Source: an uncultured Polyangiaceae bacterium
GTDB lineage: Bacteria; Myxococcota_A; Polyangia; Polyangiales; Houyiibacteriaceae
Length of the DNA: 22,264 nucleotides
NCBI GenBank assembly: GCA_947259605.1
Contig: CAMYMX010000007.1
Location: forward strand, 1 to 22,264
Reading direction: 5' to 3'
Part shown: one piece after another, positions 15,071-22,264 of the stretch
Layout: each line of letters opens with the position of its first letter
Position numbering within the stretch: position 1 is the stretch's first letter
Notes under the pieces: generated by a model
What the model saw: only the letters and a program-made list of their open reading frames with translations
The model's database searches: none
Told to the model about the DNA's origin: nothing
Position numbers and translations under genes: made by a program

Positions 15071-15753
15071 AAAGACCTGGTTTCACTCTGCTCGAGGTAA
15101 TCCTCGCGGTGTCGGTGCTCGCCCTGGTGGGCACCATGATCTATGGTGGTTTCGCTCAAACGGCCCTCAACAAGGCGCGGGTCGAAGGGGATGTCGACGA
15201 ATCGCGCATCGTACACATGGCGCTCGGGCGCATCGCACGGGAGCTCACGATGGCCTTCGTTTCGACCCACGCCAATCCGTCACTCGATCTCCGAGTCGTG
15301 GAAACGGCGTTCATCGGAAACGACCGCGGAAAAGAGGACCGAATCGATTTCACGTCGTTCTCGCACCGGCGCCTGTACCGGAACGCGCGCGAGTCGGACC
15401 AGAACGAGCTGAGCTACTTCGTCACCCAAGATCCCGACGACCAGGATGTCCAGGTCCTTGCTCGCAGAGAGCAAAACCGAATCGATGCTGACCCACGACG
15501 GGGGGGAAAGTCGCAGATCCTCGTGAGGAACGTCGAAGAGTTCAACATCGAGTACTACGACCCGTTGTTGAGCGAGTGGGTTCAGAACTGGGACACTGAG
15601 GACGTGCTCGCGCAGCCGAATCGGCTTCCCGCACAGGTGCGGATCCGGCTCGGGGTCAAGCACCCAAGTCGCCGGGGAAAGACTCAGACGTTTGGCACCA
15701 GGGTGACGCTCCCGCTCAATTACGCACTGAACCACGCGAACTACAACCCATGA
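15067..15753 (+). CDS. gspJ: Minor pseudopilin GspJ
   Basis: Pseudopilin of 228 aa with leader MKRPG and G|FTLLEVILAVSVLALVGTMIYGG, Glu at +5. The following MALGRIARELTMAFVS and, later, VRNVEEFNIEYYDPLLSEWVQNW and RLPAQVRIRLGV blocks are characteristic of GspJ. Starts at GTG 15067, overlapping the gspI stop (GTGA), and ends in ATGA with gspK. A run of seven G (15500-15506) lies in the coding sequence. GspJ forms the tip complex with GspI and GspK. Confidence 0.92.
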   Translation: MKRPGFTLLEVILAVSVLALVGTMIYGGFAQTALNKARVEGDVDESRIVHMALGRIARELTMAFVSTHANPSLDLRVVETAFIGNDRGKEDRIDFTSFSHRRLYRNARESDQNELSYFVTQDPDDQDVQVLARREQNRIDADPRRGGKSQILVRNVEEFNIEYYDPLLSEWVQNWDTEDVLAQPNRLPAQVRIRLGVKHPSRRGKTQTFGTRVTLPLNYALNHANYNP

Positions 15754-17102
15754 ACCACCGTAAAACGACATCGCATCCCAAGCGCTCCGAAGAAGGCGTC
15801 GCGCTGATCATGGCGATTGCGACGATAGCAATTTTGTCGGTGATGCTTGTGGACATGCACGAAAAGACAGGCACGGCGTTTGCCGTGTCCACTTCGCAAC
15901 GAGATACCCTTCAGGCCGAATACATGGCCAAGAGCGCGATCAACCTCACCCGGCTGCTGATCGCGAAAGAGCCGCAGGTTCGACGCTTCGTCGACCCGCT
16001 GTACCGAGCCGGGACCGGACGTTCTGCCCCTCAGCTGCCTGTCTGGAACTTCGTCAACGAGCTGATTGCGCCTTTTTGTACACCCGAAGATCAGCGAGAC
16101 ACCTTGATGGAGCTGGGAGTCGACTTTGGCGATACGGTCGGGTTCGATGCCCTTCCAGGTTCATGCCAGGTCCGCGCCGTCAGCGAGAACGGCAAGGTCA
16201 ACGTGAACGATCCGCTGTTCCTTGACGGAGAGCAGGCCCGAAACGGCGTTGCGATGCAGCTCTTTTCGCTGACCGGCGGCCAGCTCCCGGAGAGCCCCTA
16301 CGATGCGCTGTTCAACCAGGAGGATGAAACGGGCACTTTGACCACGCGGATCGATCTCATCACTGCGGTGATCGACTGGTGGGATCGCGATATTCAACGC
16401 ACCGACTTCGACCCTGGGGCAGGCGAAACACGAACGGGCGGCACGGGCACGGAAGACGACACGGTCTATCAACTGAACGAGGACCCCTACCGGAACAAGA
16501 ACGCCCCTTTCGACTCGATTCAGGAGCTGCGTCTGGTGCGAGGCTTCAACGATGATTTCTGGGCCACGTTCGTCGAACCCATCCCGAATGACCCCACGTC
16601 CCGGCTCATGACGATCTACGCATCAGGCCTGGTGAACGTAAATGAAGCAAGTCCTCAGGTTTTGCTCGGTCGGCTCTGCTCCTTCGCCCCCGAGGTCAGC
16701 CTTTGCACCGATCCCCTCGAAAGCGTCAAGTTCGTCCAGATTCTAACCACGATTCGCCAGCTCATCCCGATTCCGCTGTTTAGCCGGCCGACAGACCTCA
16801 TCAACTTCGTGGAAGGCAAGGGAACGGAGAAGGACTTGTACGGAATGTTGACGGGTTTTCTGGGTCCGGAAAGCGAGCTCATCTTCACACCGATCGAGAT
16901 TCCGGCCGAGCAACGAACCCCTCTCGCACGCTCCTTCGCAACCTCGGCGCAGATTTTCACCATCGAAGCCGTCGCCTTGGTCGGGCATTCTGAGGTGCGG
17001 ATCGAGTCCGTCGTCAACTTTCACTCGCGCTGGGTTCCCCCCCCTCCCAATTCGGGACGAATGCCAGGATTGGGCGTGTTTCACTACTATCGGATGAATT
17101 GA
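15750..17102 (+). CDS. gspK: Tip pseudopilin GspK
   Basis: Large minor pseudopilin that caps the pseudopilus; 450 aa against about 320-330 in enterobacteria. The leader ends EEG|VALIMAIATIAILSVMLVDM; position +5 is Met rather than Glu, as is characteristic of GspK. The family region AEYMAKSAINLTRLLI, the KVNVNDPLF and IDWWDRD segments and the later GLVNVNEASPQVLLGRL helix-hairpin-like motif all fit GspK. A Gly/Thr/Glu stretch (GAGETRTGGTGTEDD) may be the calcium-binding or a surface loop. A run of eight C (17037-17044) lies about 60 bases before the stop. The gene overlaps gspJ by four bases; gspL starts after a single base. Confidence 0.93.
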   Translation: MNHRKTTSHPKRSEEGVALIMAIATIAILSVMLVDMHEKTGTAFAVSTSQRDTLQAEYMAKSAINLTRLLIAKEPQVRRFVDPLYRAGTGRSAPQLPVWNFVNELIAPFCTPEDQRDTLMELGVDFGDTVGFDALPGSCQVRAVSENGKVNVNDPLFLDGEQARNGVAMQLFSLTGGQLPESPYDALFNQEDETGTLTTRIDLITAVIDWWDRDIQRTDFDPGAGETRTGGTGTEDDTVYQLNEDPYRNKNAPFDSIQELRLVRGFNDDFWATFVEPIPNDPTSRLMTIYASGLVNVNEASPQVLLGRLCSFAPEVSLCTDPLESVKFVQILTTIRQLIPIPLFSRPTDLINFVEGKGTEKDLYGMLTGFLGPESELIFTPIEIPAEQRTPLARSFATSAQIFTIEAVALVGHSEVRIESVVNFHSRWVPPPPNSGRMPGLGVFHYYRMN

Positions 17103-17103
17103 A

Positions 17104-18576
17104 ATGTCTTTGGTTTTAGGATTAGAAGTCACGACCCGGGTGGTTCGAGGCGCATATCTGAGAACGGCACTGCGCGGATCCGAGATGGAGCAGTACGCCG
17201 AGGCGCCGCTCCCCTACTCCGCAGATTCGGAGTTGGAGGCAGGCGTGCTGCAGGCTGCGATCGCGCAAGTTCTCTCTCAGGGTGCGCGGCCGCCTGACCG
17301 CATCATCGCGTCGCTGAACGGCGAGAGAGCTTCGCTCAGGCTGATCGATTTGCCCGCCGGCGTAGAAAAGAAGGCCGGCGAAGTCCTCCCGGGCGAGCTC
17401 GGGTCCGTTCTTCCCTTCGACATCGAAGACGCGATCGTCGACTACCAGGTGGTCGATCGTGGCGAGTCGACCATCCAGCTCATGGCCGCTGCCGCGCCTC
17501 GTCGAAACGTCGCGGAGCGATTGAACGAGCTCCGATCGGCGGGCGTCGACCCGAGCGAGCTTGCCGTTGGGGCAGCCGCGTTCGACGGCCTGGGAGCGCT
17601 CCTCGGAGAGTCGCTCCAGGACAAGACGGTCATCGTCATCGACGTGGGCCCCAAGAATACGGACTTCGCTGCACTGACCAATGGCCGCTGTACGTTTGCT
17701 CGAACGCTTTCGGGAGGGATGGACTTGGTTGAATCGGGGCGACGCGCTCAACTGGGTGCAGCGCTCCAGCGCACGCTCGCGAGCTACCGGGCGCAACGCC
17801 CCGAAGAGCCGTCCATGGTAATGCTTTCGGGGGAGACCGCACCGATGGAAAGCGCGCGGAGTTGGCTGACCGAACAACTCGGAATCGCCTGCGGCGTAGC
17901 CCCGCTCCCCGATGCGCCCGGGGCCGACGAAGAAACGCGCCCAAAGTTCGCCAAGGCAGCAGCGCTAGCATCCCGCGCCATCTCACGGAGAAAACAACTC
18001 AACCTGCGGCAGGGCGAATTCGCATCGGCAGCGGCGGTAGGTGAGCTTCGGCAACACGCTCGCCTGATCGCCGTGTGTTTCGCAGCGATCGTTCTTGCCT
18101 TCAGCGTTTCGTTGATGGCTCGTTACCGTGTCGCTCGCGCGGAGCAAGAGCGACTCACCGCAACGCTGGTGGAGGTGAGCAAGGACCTTTTGGGAGAGGA
18201 GGTAAGCAGCGCGCTTCATGCTCGGGAGCTCCTCACCGCTGGGCCACGCATCGACGACCCGCTGCCTCGCTTCGATGCCTATGACGTGCTCGAGGCAATC
18301 TCCGAAAGCATTCCTGCGGACATCCAACACGATACGCGTCGGCTGCTGATTGAGATCGACGACGACGGCGACAATGGGCGCTTCGAGATTCAGGGTACCC
18401 TGGGCTCCATCGCCGACCGGGACAGGCTCGTGGATGACCTCCAGGCACATGCTTGCTTCGCCGAAGCCGAAAAGGGATCCATCTCAAACGCGGTCGGCGA
18501 CCGCAAGGACTACAAGCTGGTCGTCAAGGTCGACTGCGAAGAAGCGGTCGCGCGCCCGAAGAAGAAGGAGAAATAA
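17104..18576 (+). CDS. gspL: Type II secretion platform protein GspL
   Basis: Bitopic inner-membrane protein whose cytoplasmic actin-like (ASKHA) domain binds GspE and whose periplasmic domain pairs with GspM; 490 aa. The cytoplasmic part begins MSLVLGLEVTTRVVRGAYL and includes LPFDIEDAIVDYQVV and VIVIDVGPKNTDFAALTNG, as in PilM/GspL proteins. One membrane segment (about residues 320-337, LIAVCFAAIVLAFSVSLMA) is followed by a coiled-coil-prone stretch and a ferredoxin-like domain ending in a basic KKKEK. It starts one base after gspK and ends one base before gspM, so it is firmly inside the operon. Confidence 0.9.
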   Translation: MSLVLGLEVTTRVVRGAYLRTALRGSEMEQYAEAPLPYSADSELEAGVLQAAIAQVLSQGARPPDRIIASLNGERASLRLIDLPAGVEKKAGEVLPGELGSVLPFDIEDAIVDYQVVDRGESTIQLMAAAAPRRNVAERLNELRSAGVDPSELAVGAAAFDGLGALLGESLQDKTVIVIDVGPKNTDFAALTNGRCTFARTLSGGMDLVESGRRAQLGAALQRTLASYRAQRPEEPSMVMLSGETAPMESARSWLTEQLGIACGVAPLPDAPGADEETRPKFAKAAALASRAISRRKQLNLRQGEFASAAAVGELRQHARLIAVCFAAIVLAFSVSLMARYRVARAEQERLTATLVEVSKDLLGEEVSSALHARELLTAGPRIDDPLPRFDAYDVLEAISESIPADIQHDTRRLLIEIDDDGDNGRFEIQGTLGSIADRDRLVDDLQAHACFAEAEKGSISNAVGDRKDYKLVVKVDCEEAVARPKKKEK

Positions 18577-18577
18577 C

Positions 18578-19141
18578 GTGGCCTTTGGAGACGCGTTGGA
18601 CAATGTGCGCAGCTGGGCGGAAGCCCTGAGCGGACGCGAACGTCGACTGATCACCATCATGGCCGTCGTGTTCGGTGCGATCCTGATCGTGCTCCCGATG
18701 TACCTCGCGATCGCCAGCATTTCGGACATCGAGACGGAAAACGACGAGATTGGCCTAGTCCTTCAGGACATTCACCGCTCGGAGCCCCGCCTACGACAGC
18801 AGAAAGCCGATCGCGTCGCGGTAGAGAAGCTGTACAGCCGAAAGGCCCCTTCACTGGGCGGCTTCCTCGAGGAGCGTGCTCAGCAGTATGGCGTGACCGG
18901 CCTCGGGATCACCGACCAGCCAAACCTCGACATGGGAGAATACAGCCGACGTTCGGTGCGCGTGTCTTTGCCCGTGGTTGAGCTTCGACCGCTCATCGAA
19001 ATGCTTGCAGACATCGAAAACAGCTCTTATCCCGTTGCGATCGAACGCATCCAGATGACCGGCGGCCGCATGCGAACGGGATACACGGTGAAGTTGGGCG
19101 TCAACGCCTATGACCGCGAAGTCGGTTCGGTGGAGCAGTAA
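18578..19141 (+). CDS. gspM: Type II secretion platform protein GspM
   Basis: Small bitopic protein of 187 aa that partners GspL. GTG 18578 is preceded by AAGGAG at seven bases, the clearest ribosome-binding site in the operon, and follows the gspL stop by one base. The start of the larger open frame (18350) lies inside gspL and is not used. The cytoplasmic N-terminus has the family motif WAEALSGRERRLI, followed by a membrane helix (IMAVVFGAILIVLPMYLAIA) and a coiled coil. The periplasmic part contains LGGFLEERAQQYGVTGLGI and a ferredoxin-like fold with LPVVELRPLIEMLADIE. Confidence 0.9.
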   Translation: MAFGDALDNVRSWAEALSGRERRLITIMAVVFGAILIVLPMYLAIASISDIETENDEIGLVLQDIHRSEPRLRQQKADRVAVEKLYSRKAPSLGGFLEERAQQYGVTGLGITDQPNLDMGEYSRRSVRVSLPVVELRPLIEMLADIENSSYPVAIERIQMTGGRMRTGYTVKLGVNAYDREVGSVEQ

Positions 19142-19144
19142 CTC

Positions 19145-20101
19145 GTGGACCGGATTCCATTCAAGCAAATCCTGAAGTGGACGGGTTACCCCCTGTTCTT
19201 CGTGGTCTGCTTTCTCTTCTTCGCGTACAAGACTTTTCCCTACGAGCGGCTTGCCGATCGCATCGTTCAAGAAGCTTCTGCAAGGGGCTACGAGATCGAG
19301 ATCCTCGACTTGACACATTCGGGCTTGGCCGGGCTCACCTTCGAGGGACTTCGCTGGACCGTTCCGTCCGAGGAAGAGGGGTCAACTCCGCTCGATCTGA
19401 TTTTGGACGAGCTCACCGTTAGCACATCGCTATTTTCGCTGATCTCCGGAACCAAGTCCTACAGCTTTGACGCAGAGCTGGCGGGGGGCGACGCCGATGG
19501 CGACATCACGATCGGGGAGAACGACCTAGACGTCGATATCGAAATCGACGAGGTCGACCTCGGCGAGCTTCCTGCGCTGCGCCAGTTCACCAAGGTCCCG
19601 CTAGGTGGAGCGCTCAGCGGCGAGATCGTGCTCGTCATGCCGAACGAGATCGCCGAGTCGACCGGCAACATCGCAGTCACCATCGAGGCGCTGAGCATCG
19701 GTGATGGAAAGGCCAAGCTCGAAATTCCGGATTGGGGCGGCTTGACGCTCGACCGTGCGGAGGCGGGAAACCTCGAGCTGACGGTCACGATCGAAGGAGG
19801 CATCGCGAACATCGAGCGCGCGACGGCGCGCGGCAAAGACCTGGAGCTCGACGCGCTCGGCAGAGTGCGGCTCCTGCGCCCACTCAAGCGCTCGGATCTG
19901 AACGTGATGGTCCGCGCCAAAATTCAGGATGCTTATAAGGAGCGAAGCGCCAAGGTGGCCACCATGCTCGAGCTCGCATCGTCGGGGCTCAAAGCCGCGC
20001 AGACGGACGACGGCGCGATTCAGTACACGATCGCCGGCGCGGTCGGAGGGCGTTTGCGACCGAGAGCAGCGGGCAAACAGCCCTTTCAAGCCCCCAAATG
20101 A
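19145..20101 (+). CDS. gspN: Type II secretion protein GspN (deltaproteobacterial type)
   Basis: Last gene of the operon; 318 aa from GTG 19145, three bases after gspM with GGAG upstream. One N-terminal membrane helix (YPLFFVVCFLFFAYKTF) is followed by a beta-rich periplasmic domain reminiscent of AsmA-like proteins, with the repeated pattern of strands such as SGLAGLTFEGLRW and GALSGEIVLVM. A central stretch is rich in alternating Asp/Ile (ENDLDVDIEIDEVDLGEL). The weak resemblance to enterobacterial GspN means position in the operon carries much of the assignment. The role of GspN is poorly known and many T2SS lack it. The gap of 61 bases to rpoH ends the run of tight spacing. Confidence 0.82.
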   Translation: MDRIPFKQILKWTGYPLFFVVCFLFFAYKTFPYERLADRIVQEASARGYEIEILDLTHSGLAGLTFEGLRWTVPSEEEGSTPLDLILDELTVSTSLFSLISGTKSYSFDAELAGGDADGDITIGENDLDVDIEIDEVDLGELPALRQFTKVPLGGALSGEIVLVMPNEIAESTGNIAVTIEALSIGDGKAKLEIPDWGGLTLDRAEAGNLELTVTIEGGIANIERATARGKDLELDALGRVRLLRPLKRSDLNVMVRAKIQDAYKERSAKVATMLELASSGLKAAQTDDGAIQYTIAGAVGGRLRPRAAGKQPFQAPK

Positions 20102-20162
20102 AGACCGCGACTGGACGTCCCGGGGGGCTGTGCTCTAGAGAAGGCTGTCACGGGCGGAATCG

Positions 20163-21149
20163 ATGACTGGAAACGACGCAGAAGAACCTGACGAAATCGA
20201 CGAGCTCCAAGACGTCGAAATCATGGATGGTGCGCCACGCCCGGGCAACGATGGCCCCGACGAGCTGGCACTGTCTTCCGCTGCGCTCTCACGGCGCGAC
20301 CCGCTCGGCGCCTACATGCGGGACGTGCAGCGATACCCGCTGCTCTCGAAAGAAGAAGAACACGAGCTCGCCGTGCGTTTCCTCGAAGAAGACGACCTCG
20401 AAGCTGCAAAGCGACTGGTCACCTCGAACCTCCGGCTGGTCGTCAAGATCGCGTACGACTATCGACAAGCGTACAAGAACATTCTGGATCTGGTTCAGGA
20501 AGGCAACATCGGCCTGATGCAAGCGGTCAAGAAGTACGACCCGTACAAAGGCGTGAAGCTCTCGAGCTATGCCGCCTGGTGGATTCGAGCGTATATCCTT
20601 CGCTACATTCTAAACAACCATCGGCTCGTGAAGGTCGGCACGACACAGGCCCAACGCAAATTGTTTTTCAATCTGCAGAAAGAAAAGGCGCGCCTGTCTG
20701 CAATGGGAATCGAGCCGACGGCGGAGATCATCGCGGAACGCCTGAACGTACCAAAGCGTGACGTCGTCTCGATGGACATGCGCTTGGCGGCCGGCGATGC
20801 ATCCCTCGATGTACCCGTAGGGACGGGAGAGGGTCGCACGGTGGCGCGGGTGGAGCTTCTTCCATCCGCAGACGTTCGCGTGGACGACACCTTGGCCGAT
20901 GCCGAAGTCGGCGACCGGTTCTCCACCAAGATCCACGAATTCGGGGAGTCCCTCGAGGGCAAAGAGCGGCAGATTTTCGACGACCGCTTGGTTGCTGAAG
21001 ATCCCAAGACTTTGCAGGCGCTTGGAGATGAGTTCGGCGTGAGCCGTGAACGCGTTCGGCAGATTGAGAAGCGTCTGCTCGAGAAGCTAAAGGCTTACCT
21101 GCGCGAAGAGCTGGGGGAAACAGTCGTCGAAGTCTACGAATCTCCCTGA
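20163..21149 (+). CDS. rpoH: RNA polymerase sigma-32 (RpoH-type) factor
   Basis: Group 3/heat-shock sigma factor, 328 aa. Residues 1-45 are an acidic extension, then region 1.2 (DPLGAYMRDVQRYPLLSKEEEHELA), region 2 with the core-binding ILDLVQEGNIGLMQAV and -10-melting SSYAAWWIRAYI, and then TQAQRKLFFNLQKEK, the RpoH box that distinguishes sigma-32 from RpoD/RpoS. Region 4.2 has the helix-turn-helix ALGDEFGVSRERVRQIEKRLLEKL. GGCGGA about five bases before ATG 20163 supports the start. It lies 61 bases downstream of gspN; no convincing promoter was seen in that gap, so co-transcription with the secretion operon is possible. In deltaproteobacteria such factors can have roles other than heat shock, so the regulon is not certain. 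Confidence 0.9.
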   Translation: MTGNDAEEPDEIDELQDVEIMDGAPRPGNDGPDELALSSAALSRRDPLGAYMRDVQRYPLLSKEEEHELAVRFLEEDDLEAAKRLVTSNLRLVVKIAYDYRQAYKNILDLVQEGNIGLMQAVKKYDPYKGVKLSSYAAWWIRAYILRYILNNHRLVKVGTTQAQRKLFFNLQKEKARLSAMGIEPTAEIIAERLNVPKRDVVSMDMRLAAGDASLDVPVGTGEGRTVARVELLPSADVRVDDTLADAEVGDRFSTKIHEFGESLEGKERQIFDDRLVAEDPKTLQALGDEFGVSRERVRQIEKRLLEKLKAYLREELGETVVEVYESP

Positions 21150-21192
21150 GCGGCCGGGTCGCGAAGCGGCGGAGATGTGGTAACGCCAGGGG

Positions 21193-22032
21193 ATGTCAGG
21201 CCGCCTGTCCGTGGTTGCGACGCCCATCGGTTGTCTCGAAGACATCACGCTACGGGCACTGCGCATTCTGGGCGAAGCCGACCTCATTCTCGCGGAGGAT
21301 ACCCGCCATACACGCACGCTTTGCGCGAAGCATGGCATCTCGACCCCGCTGCGTTCTTTTCACGCATACAGCAACGACGACAAGGTACTTCAAATCGTCG
21401 AAGAGCTCGCCAATGGGGCTCACTACGCCTTGGTGAGCGATGCGGGGACGCCAGTGATCAGCGACCCCGGGGTCTACCTGGTCTCGCGCGCGGCCGAAGC
21501 GGGCATTTCCGTCGAAGCAATCCCGGGTCCAAGCGCCGTCTTGGCGGCTCTTTGCGTCGCGGGACTCCCCGTCCGTCGTTTCGTCTTCGAAGGGTTCCTG
21601 CCTCGCGGGAGCGGAGACCGAAGCAGCGCACTAAAGCGGATCGCGCACTCGGAGGTCACGGTGGTGCTGTTCGAATCGCCCCATCGCATCCATGCGACCT
21701 TGGAGGACCTCGAACGGGAGTTGGGGAGCGAGAGGCAAATCGCGCTCTGCCGCGAGCTCACGAAGATGCATGAGCAAACCATTCGTGGCACGGTTCCGGA
21801 AGTCCGCGGGCAGCTTTCGAACCCGGCCCGAGGCGAGATCACCGTTGTCATCAAAGGCCAAACCGCGGTCGTAGCGATCGAAGACGTCGACCTCGACGCC
21901 CTCGTGGTGGAATGGAAACGCGAGGGGCTTTCGACCAAAGAGATGACGCAGAGGCTCCAGCAAGACCTCGGCTGGAAACGCAATCGGGCCTACCAGGCCA
22001 TTTTAGACGCGTCCAAGCCGGACCAGACCTAG
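21193..22032 (+). CDS. rsmI: 16S rRNA (cytidine1402-2'-O)-methyltransferase RsmI
   Basis: SAM-dependent tetrapyrrole-methylase-fold enzyme, 279 aa, that 2'-O-methylates C1402 in the ribosomal P site. Motifs: VATPIGCLEDITLRAL near the N-terminus, LAEDTRHTRTL, LVSDAGTPVISDPGVYLV and IPGPSAVLAALCVAGLP, as well as the FESPHRI and CRELTKMHEQTIRGT blocks. The usual PIGNL is PIGCL here. A C-terminal helical part (GLSTKEMTQRLQQDLGWKRNRAYQAIL) is the common RsmI tail. ATG 21193 has AGGGG directly against it, an awkward spacing. GTG 21211 is an alternative, but it would drop six residues. The stop lies in a CTAG shared with the convergent gene downstream. Confidence 0.95.
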   Translation: MSGRLSVVATPIGCLEDITLRALRILGEADLILAEDTRHTRTLCAKHGISTPLRSFHAYSNDDKVLQIVEELANGAHYALVSDAGTPVISDPGVYLVSRAAEAGISVEAIPGPSAVLAALCVAGLPVRRFVFEGFLPRGSGDRSSALKRIAHSEVTVVLFESPHRIHATLEDLERELGSERQIALCRELTKMHEQTIRGTVPEVRGQLSNPARGEITVVIKGQTAVVAIEDVDLDALVVEWKREGLSTKEMTQRLQQDLGWKRNRAYQAILDASKPDQT

Positions 22033-22264
22033 TTCGCCGAGGTCGGCAGCGTCATACAGACGCGAAGGCTGCCGGCTGTACCCGCTTCGGTCCAGATGCG
22101 CCCACCTTGGGCTTCGATCACGCTTCGCGCGACCGCAACCTCCAGGCCAAGCGCATCCGAGCGTGATAGCGGCGTTTCAAGCCGTTCAACGATGGCCAGC
22201 GTATCGGCGGACGAATCCTTGAGCGTCGCCATCAGGTCGAATTGGACGAAGCCCTTGCCGACCT
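22029..22264 (-). CDS. Probable sensor histidine kinase, C-terminal end only
   Basis: Minus-strand frame open to the window edge, so the N-terminal part lies outside; 77 residues are visible. The pattern LGLEVAVARSVIEAQGGRIWTE followed by GTAGSLRVCMTLP matches the end of a HATPase_c domain: the GLGLxIxRxIVExHGGxI box and the G2-like glycine with the final beta strand. The GLGL is reduced to LGLE, so ATP binding may be weak or the domain degenerate; the upstream N and G1 boxes cannot be seen. It converges on rsmI and shares the CTAG stop. It may be linked to other genes beyond the window. Its pairing with the regulator at 4579 cannot be judged. Confidence 0.65.
   Translation of the reverse strand, partial: VGKGFVQFDLMATLKDSSADTLAIVERLETPLSRSDALGLEVAVARSVIEAQGGRIWTEAGTAGSLRVCMTLPTSAN

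Noticed and set aside
18350..18577. Longer open frame upstream of gspM reaching back into gspL.
   Set aside because: It lies wholly within gspL and encodes a Arg/Ser/Thr-rich stretch typical of out-of-frame GC-rich DNA; GTG 18578 has a strong AAGGAG site and begins the GspM homology.

Overview
The window is a dense, almost entirely plus-strand stretch of GC-rich chromosome (about 60% GC by eye). It comes from a Gram-negative bacterium, most likely of the former Deltaproteobacteria (Myxococcota or a relative). The reasons are a complete type II secretion (T2SS) operon that ends in a GspN of the deltaproteobacterial type, a sigma-54 activator in front of it, long acidic low-complexity additions to several secretion proteins, and a sigma-32 factor with an acidic N-terminal extension. 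I cannot name a genus. No tRNA, rRNA, CRISPR array, insertion sequence or phage gene was seen, and no gap between genes exceeds 300 bases.

Region 1 (1-4416) holds four housekeeping genes in the same direction: the 3' part of glutathione reductase (gor), PAPS reductase (cysH), a calcineurin-like metallophosphoesterase and a PA0069/SplB-like radical SAM protein. The first two link to thiol and sulfate metabolism. The last two are only loosely connected.

Region 2 (4417-20101) is the core of the window. It starts with an NtrC-family response regulator with an intact GAFTGA loop, so it should act on sigma-54 RNA polymerase. Thirteen tightly packed genes follow: gspC, D, E, F, a gspG-like gene without a prepilin signature, then gspG, H, I, J, K, L, M and N. 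Most junctions overlap by 4 bases (ATGA/GTGA) or are within 10 bases. A near-consensus sigma-54 promoter (6064-6079) lies exactly at the head of gspC, with paired TGTCA boxes about 130 bp upstream of the predicted start site. The same boxes occur in front of the regulator gene, where a second sigma-54-like element and a sigma-70-like promoter can also be seen. The simplest reading is a self-contained circuit: the regulator controls itself and switches on the whole secretion machine. The prepilin peptidase gspO is not here and must lie elsewhere.

The encoded machine covers the inner-membrane platform (C, F, L, M), the ATPase (E), the secretin (D), the major pseudopilin (G), the minor pseudopilins (H, I, J, K) and GspN. 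Notable departures are the signature-less GspG-like protein, a secretin tail of about 140 residues rich in Glu/Asp/Pro, and acidic insertions in GspH and GspI.

Region 3 (20102-22264) carries an rpoH-type sigma factor, rsmI (16S rRNA 2'-O-methyltransferase) and, on the minus strand, the C-terminal end of a probable sensor histidine kinase. The kinase converges on rsmI, and both stop codons lie in one CTAG.
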